Assembly: GCF_039794105.1 (NCBI RefSeq)
Contig: NZ_JBDIWA010000002.1
Span: 209,392 to 273,391, forward strand
Reading direction: 5' to 3'
Length of the DNA stretch: 64,000 bases
From: Kuenenia sp039794105
GTDB lineage: Bacteria > Planctomycetota > Brocadiia > Brocadiales > Brocadiaceae
Numbering within the stretch: position 1 is the stretch's first letter; each line of letters opens with the position of its first letter. The notes beneath the pieces were generated by a model that saw only the letters and a program-made list of their open reading frames with translations, was not told the origin of the DNA and searched no databases. Both the position numbers and the translations under genes were made by a program. Below are positions 16,272-24,250 of the stretch, piece by piece.

Positions 16272-16754
16272 TTATTTGTTTCTAATAGTATCTGCCCAAT
16301 CTAACAAAGATACGCCCGTCTTTCTTGCGGCAGCAAGTTTTTCGCTTAAATTATCAATTTCCTTTTTATTCAATCTTTCGGAAAGTATGGATAAACCGTC
16401 ACAGTTTGAGACATGGATCAGGAGTGCTCTTGCCGCCGAAACAGCCTGCTTTGCCTCTTCACCAGTTAGACTATCCTTCTTTAACAGCTCGGCACAAGAA
16501 CGGGCAGTAGCTATTACCCCATCATGCTCCTTGAGTAACTGATCGACATACTCGCCCAAAAATACACGTAACGTTGGGTAAAGAATCTCTTCCTCGTATC
16601 TGAAATGTGGGCCAACAAGTACGTTTATCTTGTCAAGTATTTTTCTTGCTTTGGCAACATCCTTTGATTGCAAGGCTTCCATTAATTCAAGCAATCCGTC
16701 CCTTACTTTTCTGTGGTCTTCTCTGAATTCTGCAATTGGATCTAACTTCGTCAT
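16272..16754 (-). CDS. Hemerythrin-like (HHE) protein
   Basis: 160 residues. The metal ligands are visible in order: EDHRKV (near residue 13), HFRYEEEILYP (near residue 53), LLKEHDGV and LIHVSNCDG, forming a four-helix di-iron bundle. The family binds O2 or senses or detoxifies NO and iron. The ATG at 16754 is chosen because GGAGGG lies 9 bases ahead; a GTG three codons earlier would sit directly on that site. In an operon with the DsrE protein and next to the HAO-like gene, a role in O2 or NO protection fits (inference). Confidence 0.88.
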   Translation of the reverse strand: MTKLDPIAEFREDHRKVRDGLLELMEALQSKDVAKARKILDKINVLVGPHFRYEEEILYPTLRVFLGEYVDQLLKEHDGVIATARSCAELLKKDSLTGEEAKQAVSAARALLIHVSNCDGLSILSERLNKKEIDNLSEKLAAARKTGVSLLDWADTIRNK

Positions 16755-16964
16755 CTTGTTCACCCTCCTTTTTTAAATTCATTTTATATTCACTATCCGA
16801 TTAGTTGTCTATAAATGTAACTTTCCCTTCCACCACTTTGCTACGAACATTTGATAATACTCCTTCTTTTGCTCAAAACTAGTTATATCGAAATCATGGA
16901 TTACAACGAAGGGTAATGGGATAGGAAGCACTCATATTTATAGAGTCATACGGTTAAAACCTGT

Positions 16965-18629
16965 TTATTCATTATAACGATTTTCGTATGTAGACTTTAA
17001 TACTTTTATTTCTTCTTCAGAAAGACCCTTCATCCACAAATGTTCTTCCTGTTCCAACAATTCCTCAATTTTTTGTTCGTATTTTGTCTTCATCTCATCA
17101 CTCTTTTGGGCAGCGGCCTTAATTACGGCAGGTAAAAACTTCATATAATAGTGCTTTGCCACCTCATACATGCCATGCCAGTGAGTATAATCAGGACCCA
17201 TCATACTTGCTCCATGTCGTGCCCTTCTGCCTTCATGGTGCCACAATTCCCAGAAAACCCATTGTACTTCATGTTCAAATGGGACCTTTGGGTTTAAGAC
17301 TTCATCCTCCGTCAGTGCCTTCATCATCACCTGCGCAGGTTTCGCAAATTTTTTGTTGTAGAGGACCACAAGACTATCGAATTGTTGGTAAAAATTGTCG
17401 ACATGGGTATGATTATGGCAATTTCTACACACGCCCTTCATTTTTTCACGCCGTTCTTGCCAGGTCACAATTTTATCAACACGTTTTGAAACGATTTTCT
17501 TAACCAACGTTTCCTCGTGCACGATTTTTTCAATCACCTGAACCTCTTCACCAATCTCAGGCAATTTCCGGGTATCGGGATAATCTTCCTTAAAACCATC
17601 TTTATATATTACCATATTTATTTTTGTACTGACGACCGGCCGAAGTGTCCAGCTAATTCGTTCTCCAACATCATGGTTACTCGCATTATGCTCTCCTTCC
17701 GATGTCATATAGCTGCTGATATGGCAGGTAGTACACGTCGGAGCTGCGGAGTAATCCTTTCCCAACACCCAACTACCTTCTTTATCCAGTGCCATGTGAT
17801 CAATATTGGCGGTATACGCAATTCCATGCTTTGACTCTTTATAAATTTCCATTTGCGGATGATCAGGCCCCATGTGGCACTTTCCGCAATTTTCAGGTGC
17901 TCTGGACAATTTTGCCTCAAATGAATGTCTCGAATGGCATGCGTGGCACGAACCTTTTGAACCATCCGGATTTAGCCGGCCAATTCCACTGTTTGGCCAT
18001 GTATCAGGGTCAATTACCGGTTTTCCCTCTTTCCGCAATATCTCACCCGCATCATTACGCTTAAATCTTATTATGCTTCCGTGGCATTGCAAACAACCGT
18101 TAACGGCATCTGCATTATTGTCTGGAAGGCCAATAACCTTCTCAGCAAGCAGATTATCAAGGCTATCAAAGATTTCACCGGCTTTTGCATGATGACTTCT
18201 TGAAAACTCTTTATACTCATTTGCATGGCAATTTGAGCAGTCTTTGGGAGTAACTAATATAGAAATCAAAGCTCCCATATGCTGCCAGGCGTCTATTTCT
18301 CCCTCATTAGCCTTGTGACAATCAACACACCCTACCCCTTTTTGAGCATGGCGTGATCGTTCCCACTCCATTACCAGAGCAGGCGTAATGGTTTTATGGC
18401 ATTCGACGCACATTTGATTCGCAGCTGTTATTATCGGACTTGGCTTTATATCGAGCGGGTATTGTTTTTCAACTTCAACTGCTTTCTTCGGTAAATGTGA
18501 AAATTTCTCGGTCAAAGCATGGTTCTCTCTGTGCAACTCATTAGCCTCGGCACACATGGCGCCAAAAACTGACAGTTCCAAGAATAAAAACAGATAAAAA
18601 ATCTTTAGCAAGTTTGTTTTGTTGCACAT
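16965..18629 (-). CDS. Octaheme hydroxylamine oxidoreductase-like protein
   Basis: 554 residues with a signal peptide ending near AMCAEA. Eight CxxCH sites are present: CVECH, CVDCH, CSNCH, CLQCH, CHACH, CGKCH, CTTCH, CRNCH, the full HAO complement. The C-terminal block RHGASMMGPDYTHWHGMYE is the conserved HAO region, and its Tyr is probably the residue that cross-links the catalytic heme, which would favour oxidation over reduction. A charged insert (VQVIEKIVHEETLVKKIVSKRVDK) precedes the last heme. Known substrates in anammox paralogs are hydroxylamine, hydrazine or nitrite; which applies here cannot be told. Located in the anammoxosome or periplasm by its signal. Confidence 0.92.
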   Translation of the reverse strand: MCNKTNLLKIFYLFLFLELSVFGAMCAEANELHRENHALTEKFSHLPKKAVEVEKQYPLDIKPSPIITAANQMCVECHKTITPALVMEWERSRHAQKGVGCVDCHKANEGEIDAWQHMGALISILVTPKDCSNCHANEYKEFSRSHHAKAGEIFDSLDNLLAEKVIGLPDNNADAVNGCLQCHGSIIRFKRNDAGEILRKEGKPVIDPDTWPNSGIGRLNPDGSKGSCHACHSRHSFEAKLSRAPENCGKCHMGPDHPQMEIYKESKHGIAYTANIDHMALDKEGSWVLGKDYSAAPTCTTCHISSYMTSEGEHNASNHDVGERISWTLRPVVSTKINMVIYKDGFKEDYPDTRKLPEIGEEVQVIEKIVHEETLVKKIVSKRVDKIVTWQERREKMKGVCRNCHNHTHVDNFYQQFDSLVVLYNKKFAKPAQVMMKALTEDEVLNPKVPFEHEVQWVFWELWHHEGRRARHGASMMGPDYTHWHGMYEVAKHYYMKFLPAVIKAAAQKSDEMKTKYEQKIEELLEQEEHLWMKGLSEEEIKVLKSTYENRYNE

Positions 18630-18653
18630 GTGTTTAATTCTCTTTTCTCTTAT

Positions 18654-18914
18654 TCACAAGAGTTCGTTTTTATCTTTCAACTCTTTCATATAACGACTTT
18701 TAAACGCCTGCCAGTGTTCCTCTTTATGAGCAAACCATTTACGGAGCGTATCACTGGAACAGATATCTTTCATCCAATGGTCAATTTTAGCCTCTTCTTT
18801 TTTTAGACCCCGTGACCAGAGACGATCAACCAGTACCCTTATCCCATCACCTTCGTCCGGTTTTTCATAAACCCGTTTTATTCCAAACAGGACAAATTTA
18901 AACCACCTTTCTCT
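18654..18914 (-). pseudogene. DUF488 relic or gene without a standard start
   Basis: An open minus-strand frame of 86 codons reads …KRVYEKPDEGDGIRVLVDRLW…RGLKKEEAKIDHWMKDICSSDTLRKWFAHKEEHW…, a clear DUF488 match. The expected start region (FGIKRVYE) has no ATG, GTG or TTG in frame, and the C-terminal third of the domain is absent (ends KDKNELL). It stops 25 bases upstream of the HAO-like gene and runs in the same direction. Confidence 0.7.
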
Positions 18915-19009
18915 TCACTCTATAAAGAAATCCAGTCTCATTCTAAAACAAGTAGCATAACTTCTGTGGCATAGTAATTTTTTATTTTAGCCAATTTTTA
19001 AGCCGAGTG

Positions 19010-19861
19010 TTAGCTTGAAGTTATACATTCGTTATTTAATCGTTCAATATCTTCTTGCTGTAATTTCCAGCCGATGGCACCCAGGTTTTCCTTAAGGTGT
19101 TCAAGTTTTGTTGATTTCGTTATGGTAACAATCCCCTTCTTGGAAATTAGCCAATTTATCGCAATTTGAGGCTGCGTCCTGTTATATTTTTTAACCAGTT
19201 CATCTAAAATTCTTAAACCAGGTTTTGCAAGCTCACCCTTTGCAAGGGGTCTCCATGCGATAATGAGAATATTATTTTCCTGGCAGTAGGGAATTATTTT
19301 AGATTCCATATTTTCTGTAACTCTACCTTTGTCTCTCACAAGCAGGTTGTATTCAATTTGATTCGCAACGATTTTATTTTTCGTATATTTCTGCGCTTCT
19401 TTTATTTGTTCAACCGCAAAATTACTTACCCCAATACACTTAACCAGTTTTTGTTCAACTAGAAAATCCATGGCCTTCATGGTTTCCTGTATTGGGATGT
19501 TCGGGTTCGGCGCATGAATCAGATATAAATCAATATAATCCGTATTTAACCTCCTCAGACTCCCTTTCGCAGAAACAATGAGTTCCTCATAGCTTAAATG
19601 CTCCGGTGAAACTTTCGAAGTGATAAATAGATTTTTTCTATCAAAACCACCGATTGCCCGTCCAACCAGTTCTTCTGTATGGCCTTGGGCATACGCTTCC
19701 GCGGTATCAATGTTTGTTATTCCAAGTTTGATCGCAGTTTTCATTGCAGAAATATCTTCACTATCATACGTAGTGTCTGCCACATCTCCTCCGCCAATAT
19801 TCCATGTTCCAAGACCTATAACAGGTATTGTAATATTATCTGTCAACCTTTTGAATTCCAT
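19010..19861 (-). CDS. Aldo/keto reductase
   Basis: 283 residues, full length for the family. The tetrad is visible: Asp and Tyr in DTAEAYAQGHTEE, Lys in ITSKVSP and His in LIHAPNP. The NADPH site appears in TITKSTKLEHLKEN near the C-terminus. Known activity: NAD(P)H-linked reduction of aldehydes or ketones; substrate unknown. It follows the DUF2024 gene by 34 bases, so cotranscription is likely. Confidence 0.9.
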   Translation of the reverse strand: MEFKRLTDNITIPVIGLGTWNIGGGDVADTTYDSEDISAMKTAIKLGITNIDTAEAYAQGHTEELVGRAIGGFDRKNLFITSKVSPEHLSYEELIVSAKGSLRRLNTDYIDLYLIHAPNPNIPIQETMKAMDFLVEQKLVKCIGVSNFAVEQIKEAQKYTKNKIVANQIEYNLLVRDKGRVTENMESKIIPYCQENNILIIAWRPLAKGELAKPGLRILDELVKKYNRTQPQIAINWLISKKGIVTITKSTKLEHLKENLGAIGWKLQQEDIERLNNECITSS

Positions 19862-19895
19862 GTTCGCCTCGCATTAAAATCGGATGGGGTATTTC

Positions 19896-20156
19896 TCAAT
19901 CACATCCTTCCATTTCGTAAATGTAATAACCGCTCTCTTTAATGGCCTTTTCAACATCCTCTGATGCCTCTTCCGTATGACAGATGCGACATTCCTTGGT
20001 TGTGAGCGGTTGTCCCTCCTGTCCGACTCTCTTTAGATATTCAAGACCATATTGAAGGACCTTTTCGTGGAGCTGATCCTTTGGGACGATAATATCAAAA
20101 TGCATCGTCGCCCCGTTCTTCTTTACGACGTAGGTATCGTAGACAGTTACTTTCAT
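19896..20156 (-). CDS. DUF2024 family protein
   Basis: 86 residues. The sequence pattern MKVTVYDTYVVKKNGATMHFDI and ECRICHTEEASEDV is that of DUF2024, whose function is unknown. Two Cys and one His in CRICH could bind metal; this is not a heme signal, as there is no signal peptide. GGAGGG lies just upstream of the ATG. Leads the operon with the aldo/keto reductase. Confidence 0.88.
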   Translation of the reverse strand: MKVTVYDTYVVKKNGATMHFDIIVPKDQLHEKVLQYGLEYLKRVGQEGQPLTTKECRICHTEEASEDVEKAIKESGYYIYEMEGCD

Positions 20157-20716
20157 AGAGTATCCCTCCGATCTTTAGCGTATTGATGAGACAATAAACG
20201 GTATCTTAATTGCGCAATGCGTGCGAAATCTCTTGCTTGTCTGTTAGTCAGATGATAGATGGATGATAAGAAATTGCTTTTCCTCATCAGGTGGTCAGAT
20301 TAGCAAAAACAAAGAAAGATTACAATATTTTTTACTTTACTGAACACCAAAGGGGAGAGAAATGGGAAAGAATGGTGTGAAATTATAGAAATTATATGGG
20401 TATAAGAAGATGGGCAATGTGCGGCACATTACCCGATTTTTCACAAGGAATGTATCTATTCAGCGAAAATAATTTAGAATTTATTTGACAGATAATATGA
20501 GAAAAGCAGGCAGCAAGTATGGTTAGCGATATATAGGGTTGCAGATGCGGTCACCGCAGTCCATAGGAAGTCTTTGCAAAGAGAGGCGTGAGGTCTGTTC
20601 AGTGATAGAATTTCGAGCCTTTGTGGTGTGTTATAGAGCGAAAGAAAAGGCTGAAAAAACCTGTGGTATAATAGATGCAGTAGATAATTTCAGGCTAATT
20701 ATACAGGTATCATCCA
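20157..20716. other. 560-bp stretch without a supported gene
   Basis: AT-rich. Short frames exist but none has a ribosome site or family match. A TATAAT-like hexamer with GTGGTATAATAG context sits near 20668, ahead of the IS66 remnant, and may be the old transposon promoter. Confidence 0.5.
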
Positions 20717-21049
20717 TTGACGATAGAGAATATAGACGTAGACGCAACACTCCGGAAAGTAGAGAAGCTACTTTCTGAAGAGAAAGGGCTGTCCCCGGCG
20801 GTGAGGTCAATGATAGAGTTGTAGGTATTGTTGATAACACTGCTGGCAGGACGTCTGAACCGGAACAACCGCAAGCCGCCCTCAAGTGATCCGAATCTCA
20901 AGAGAGAAAGCAAGGCGAAGGGTGAAAGGAAGGCAGGCGGGCAAAAGGGCCGTGATGGAGTAACGCTCAAAAAAGTAGACAATCCTGATGAGGTGGAAGT
21001 AATAAAAGTAGACCGGAGGAAGTATCCGCTACATATTTGTCAATGGTAA
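20717..21049 (+). pseudogene. IS66-family transposase, N-terminal remnant
   Basis: One frame from a TTG at 20717 reads TIENIDVDATLRKVEKLL…AVRSMIEL, then an in-frame TAG at 20822, then VLLITLLAGRLNRNN and KPPSSDPNLKR…AGGQKGRDGVTLKKVDNPDE, the classic start of IS66 TnpC. It ends at a stop after about 110 codons, where the full protein has about 450-500. No terminal inverted repeats were found. Confidence 0.8.
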
Positions 21050-21071
21050 AGATTTGACCCCTTCCTACCAT

Positions 21072-21602
21072 TCATAACTGCACAAACACCAAATCCTCGA
21101 ATTCGAGCTCCGTATCTGGAAATCCCGCATTCCTTCTCATTTGCAATAGAACTCGAAAGAAGGCTTCCTTTAGTTCTCGCTGACCCGGATTGTCTTCCGC
21201 GGGTTTTCGTTGATTCATAAGAATGAAACTATTGAGCGTGCGGATTAGATCGTCGGGAGCCCAAAGCCATGAAGCTACGTAAGAATCCAGAAAGTCCTGC
21301 TGACGCTCTATATGAACACGGGGTTCTGGAAATTGACCTTGAACGAAGATTCTCAACGCGCCACTTAAACGCTCATAAACGTTGCGTCGCCGGACAGTGG
21401 CTTCCGATATGTCGGAAATAGTGGCCTTTAAATGCTCTATGTCCTCATGCGTTTCCGAACGAACCTGCTCCACAATCCGGGTGATAGCTCCGATATCCTC
21501 GCGAGTGGCTGCGTTCTTACCCTTTTCTCTCAGGTATGTGGGCCCCGCAAAGTATATAACGGCAATTCCAAGCCAGATTGATACTAAGATCAGCCAATCC
21601 AC
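21072..21602 (-). CDS. Hypothetical membrane-anchored protein
   Basis: 176 residues, not recognised. One N-terminal transmembrane helix (WLILVSIWLGIAVIYFAGPTY), a helical, probably coiled-coil segment (residues about 30-70), then a soluble domain rich in Arg/Leu with AEDNPGQRELKEAFFRVLLQMRR. Base use is more GC-rich than the neighbours, as in the channel gene beside it, suggesting joint transfer. Confidence 0.6.
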   Translation of the reverse strand: MDWLILVSIWLGIAVIYFAGPTYLREKGKNAATREDIGAITRIVEQVRSETHEDIEHLKATISDISEATVRRRNVYERLSGALRIFVQGQFPEPRVHIERQQDFLDSYVASWLWAPDDLIRTLNSFILMNQRKPAEDNPGQRELKEAFFRVLLQMRRNAGFPDTELEFEDLVFVQL

Positions 21603-21780
21603 AATTAATTCCTCATCGTAATTATATTTCGCGTTTTCATCGAAGAAATGATTTGAGAGCTAAACGTCCCCGCTCAGCAGCCGGGGCCGCCATAGCGGCA
21701 ATGAACCACAGAAACCGACATGCTGGCCCGGTCTGCTGCAGCGTTTGGTTCGGCATGCCTTTTAGTCCCTGGAATACGTT

Positions 21781-22638
21781 TCACAACTCCGGCGGTTGTC
21801 GCGACAGGGAGCGAATCTCATCGCGTAAGGAGATCACCTCATCCCGGAGCGCGGCCAGTTGTTTGGCCCCTGCCAATTCGGCGTCGATACTATCGGCGTC
21901 GCGGCCGACGAAGAAGGTGGCGAGCGCCGCTGTCACGTAGCCGAAGATACCGAAGGCGTACAGCGCCAGAAAGACGCACAGTACACGCCCCTCGGCCGTC
22001 TGCGGCCAGTACTGCGAGCCCAGCGTCGTCATGATCATGGCGGTCCACCACAGCGACTCGCCGTAGCTGTTCGGGCCTCCGGGCGCCTCGTTCTCGAAAG
22101 CGTACATCCCGGCCGCGCCGGCGAACGTGACCAGGACTGTGAGGGCGATCACATACCCGAAGCCCCGTCGGCTCAGGCTCGCGCCCAGCGCCTTCATCCC
22201 GCGGTTCAGCGAACTGACGACACGGACCAGCCGCAACCCCCGCCCCGTGCTGGCCAGGCGGAGTAGCCGAAACGCACGGAAGACGCGGAAGATCCTCAGC
22301 GCGGGGATCAGCAGTGAAATGGCGGTCAGCCAGTTACCCTTGAGGTAAACGACCTTGGCCGGGGCCAGGACCAACTTCACAGCGAAATCAAGAATGAAGA
22401 CGACCCAGATAATCGTGCCAAGAAAATAGAGCAGCAGACTCTCGCCCCGAATCAATTCCACAACCAATAGCCCAAGCCACGCAAACGAGAGAACTAGCAT
22501 CGGTGTTTCCAGCCAGCCCTCCAAACGTTGGAGCAGCTCGTATCGCTCCCGTTTCAGCACCTCCGCGTCCGTGGCCTTCGCGTCAGGATTTTCATTCGTG
22601 CCCCCGTTGCTCATCTGGTGTCCCCGGGTTTGACCCAT
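21781..22638 (-). CDS. Voltage-gated-channel-like ion channel with unusual filter
   Basis: 285 residues from the ATG at 22638 (AGGAGGG upstream). Six transmembrane helices with an S4-type helix of spaced arginines (RIFRVFRAFRLLRL, then RGLRLVRVV) and a pore loop SLWWTAMIMTTLGSQYWPQT. The filter reads TTLGSQY where K+ channels have TVGYG, so ion selectivity is open. A C-terminal coiled coil (LAALRDEVISLRDEIRSL) may assemble the tetramer. The gene is clearly GC-rich against its AT-rich surroundings. Confidence 0.82.
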   Translation of the reverse strand: MGQTRGHQMSNGGTNENPDAKATDAEVLKRERYELLQRLEGWLETPMLVLSFAWLGLLVVELIRGESLLLYFLGTIIWVVFILDFAVKLVLAPAKVVYLKGNWLTAISLLIPALRIFRVFRAFRLLRLASTGRGLRLVRVVSSLNRGMKALGASLSRRGFGYVIALTVLVTFAGAAGMYAFENEAPGGPNSYGESLWWTAMIMTTLGSQYWPQTAEGRVLCVFLALYAFGIFGYVTAALATFFVGRDADSIDAELAGAKQLAALRDEVISLRDEIRSLSRQPPEL

Positions 22639-22668
22639 CCCGGAAGCCCTCCTGCCGTCTAACAATGA

Positions 22669-22685
22669 TTATACAGTCTGTATAA
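22669..22685. promoter_or_regulatory. Near-palindrome TTATACAGTCTGTATAA, copy 1
   Basis: 17-bp inverted repeat 31 bases upstream of the channel start. The half-site CAGACTGT recurs at 22696-22703 and a longer full copy lies at 22801. Position suggests an operator for the channel gene, but it could also be the end of an inserted segment. Confidence 0.45.
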
Positions 22686-22800
22686 AACGGCAAATACAGA
22701 CTGTTTCAGTATATATAAGAAGTTGCCGTATCTTCTTATAACGCATTGTAACTTATTTTTTATAAAGCCTTTGTGTATTTTTTTGTTTTTGTTCATTCCG

Positions 22801-22821
22801 GTTTATACAGTCTGTATAAAC
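22801..22821. promoter_or_regulatory. Near-palindrome GTTTATACAGTCTGTATAAAC, copy 2
   Basis: 21-bp inverted repeat, the same core as at 22669, placed between the channel upstream region and the integrase remnant. Confidence 0.45.
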
Positions 22822-22840
22822 CAACCTACAACCTATCGAC

Positions 22841-23360
22841 TGGACTTTGGACACCGTGACCACCTTTGTTCAAGACATGAATGCAGATCATCGTTGTGCT
22901 GACGTCTTTGTGGCCAAGAAGTTCCTGGATGGTACGAATATCAGTAACAATTCACCCACCCCTTAATCCCCTCCCAAGAGGGGACTTTTTATATTCCCCT
23001 CTTGAGAGGGGTGTGTGTCCTTTTCAAATACTGGAACAACCCAGAAGGTATGAACTGTTACGTGTTTTTCCATCTGTTCCCCTGCGGAAAGACCCATTGC
23101 CAGTGCCAATCGGCTGGCGCGTTGGGATACTTGCGATCCAAAGCATCGGGCATCTGCACCCATCCCCAGCCTTCGGCAAGGTCTCTCTCATGGACAGTTC
23201 TGGCCTTTAGCATATGATCTTGAAGTGGTTTCTTAAGCAATTCAGGAAGCATCGTTTTCCAGTATTTCGCTCCTTTGCCGTTGCATACAGGGATTTCATT
23301 GCGGGTAAAATCAATGTCCTGTACGCGCAACTCAAGGAAATTGCGTTTCCCCGGAAATGG
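22841..23360 (-). pseudogene. Degenerate integron-type tyrosine recombinase
   Basis: Pieces of an IntI-like integrase in minus-strand order: LELRVQDIDFTRNEIPVCNGKGAKYWKTMLPELLKKPL…HERDLAEGWGWVQMPDALDRKYPNA (about 23340-23058), then, after about 100 bases of unrelated repeat DNA, DIRTIQELLGHKDVSTTMICIHVLNKGGHGVQSP (about 22935-22841) holding the C-terminal GHKDV box. The N-terminus and the catalytic Arg/His region between the pieces are lost. No attI or cassette array is seen directly beside it. Confidence 0.75.
22967..23021. repeat. Hairpin insert within the integrase remnant
   Basis: Two related palindromes (CCCCTCCCAAGAGGGG and CCCCTCTTGAGAGGGG) separated by ACTTTTTATATT. They interrupt the integrase remnant and look like a small mobile hairpin repeat. 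Confidence 0.55.
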
Positions 23361-23693
23361 AAGGATGTTAGCACAAAAATGAAGAAGAATGCAAACTCTT
23401 TTCCGTATTTTCCGTTTACGAACCGGTCATCATGCCGCTTTAGCGGCACCCAGAAACGATGAAAATGTGTCTGGGGCATGCGTATATTGGAGACCGCTCT
23501 GGAACCTCCAGGAAGCATGAAGGACTGTGAGTGGATTGCGCAATTGCTTCAGGCATGGGTTGTTGAACTCCAGTTTTGTACCGCCAACCCCTATTCTTTC
23601 CATTTTTTCGCATATTGTTGTAAAATAATAAATATTTACTTTTAAAATCATTACACCTTTGCTAAATTACTCTCTAAACCGGAGGAGGGTTAT
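23361..23693. other. 330-bp stretch without a supported gene
   Basis: Between the integrase remnant and the small membrane ORF. Minus-strand frames here lack starts and family resemblance; they may include unrecognisable integrase N-terminal sequence. Confidence 0.5.
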
Positions 23694-23777
23694 GTGAAAA
23701 AAACAATTATCATTATTTCTATTATTGTTATTACCGCGTTGTTAATTGAGCTATACGTTTATTATAAACATCATTAG
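23694..23777 (+). CDS. 27-residue hydrophobic peptide
   Basis: GTG start at 23694 behind a strong GGAGGAGGG site at 23681-23689. It translates to KKTIIIISIIVITALLIELY and a short basic tail, i.e. one transmembrane helix. Its stop lies 23 bases before the PilZ gene start, so both probably share a transcript. Function unknown. Confidence 0.5.
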   Translation: MKKTIIIISIIVITALLIELYVYYKHH

Positions 23778-23800
23778 GCAAATGAAAGGAGTTGCATAAC

Positions 23801-24154
23801 GTGTCTGAAGAAAGAAGGGTTTCTCCAAGATTTGGGACTAACTTTCCTGTCACATTGTATGTAGATGGCAATACTTTTCCCGCGAATAGCATAAATTTGA
23901 GTGAACGGGGGGTGTGTTGCGAGACCACAGAATATTTGCCCTCTTTTACGCCGGTTAAGATAACACTTGAGCTGCCTGTTAAGAACGAAACTGTTGAGGG
24001 CTTTGGAATAATTGTGCGCGTTAGAAATGGAATGTATGCCGGGGCGAAGGGAAAAACATATCTGACCAGTATACATTTTGAAGACATTGGCGCCTATGAA
24101 AGACAAAAAATAGCAACGTATCTTTCTGAAGCCGGCAATATTAATGTGGGATAG
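23801..24154 (+). CDS. PilZ domain protein
   Basis: 117 residues from a GTG at 23801; AAGGAG at 23785-23790 gives proper spacing, while the TTG at 23792 is too close. The PilZ signature is present: RRVSPRF near the start and NLSERGVCC about 25 residues later. The family typically binds cyclic-di-GMP through the Arg pair and the (D/N)xSxxG loop, both seen here. Soluble single-domain protein, likely a c-di-GMP effector (inference). Confidence 0.85.
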   Translation: MSEERRVSPRFGTNFPVTLYVDGNTFPANSINLSERGVCCETTEYLPSFTPVKITLELPVKNETVEGFGIIVRVRNGMYAGAKGKTYLTSIHFEDIGAYERQKIATYLSEAGNINVG

Positions 24155-24250
24155 AATTGCACCGGCAAGCGCCTATTTTGGAAAAATGCTTACAAACGAT
24201 CCGGAGATGATATTAACATTGAAGACGGCTTTAAAAGGAGAAGTATACAA

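Noticed and set aside
19896..20156. CRICH in the DUF2024 protein as a heme site
   Set aside because: The protein has no signal peptide and the motif is conserved in a non-heme cytoplasmic family.
20539..20778. 79-codon plus ORF before the IS66 remnant
   Set aside because: Overlaps the IS66 frame in another phase and has no start signal or similarity.
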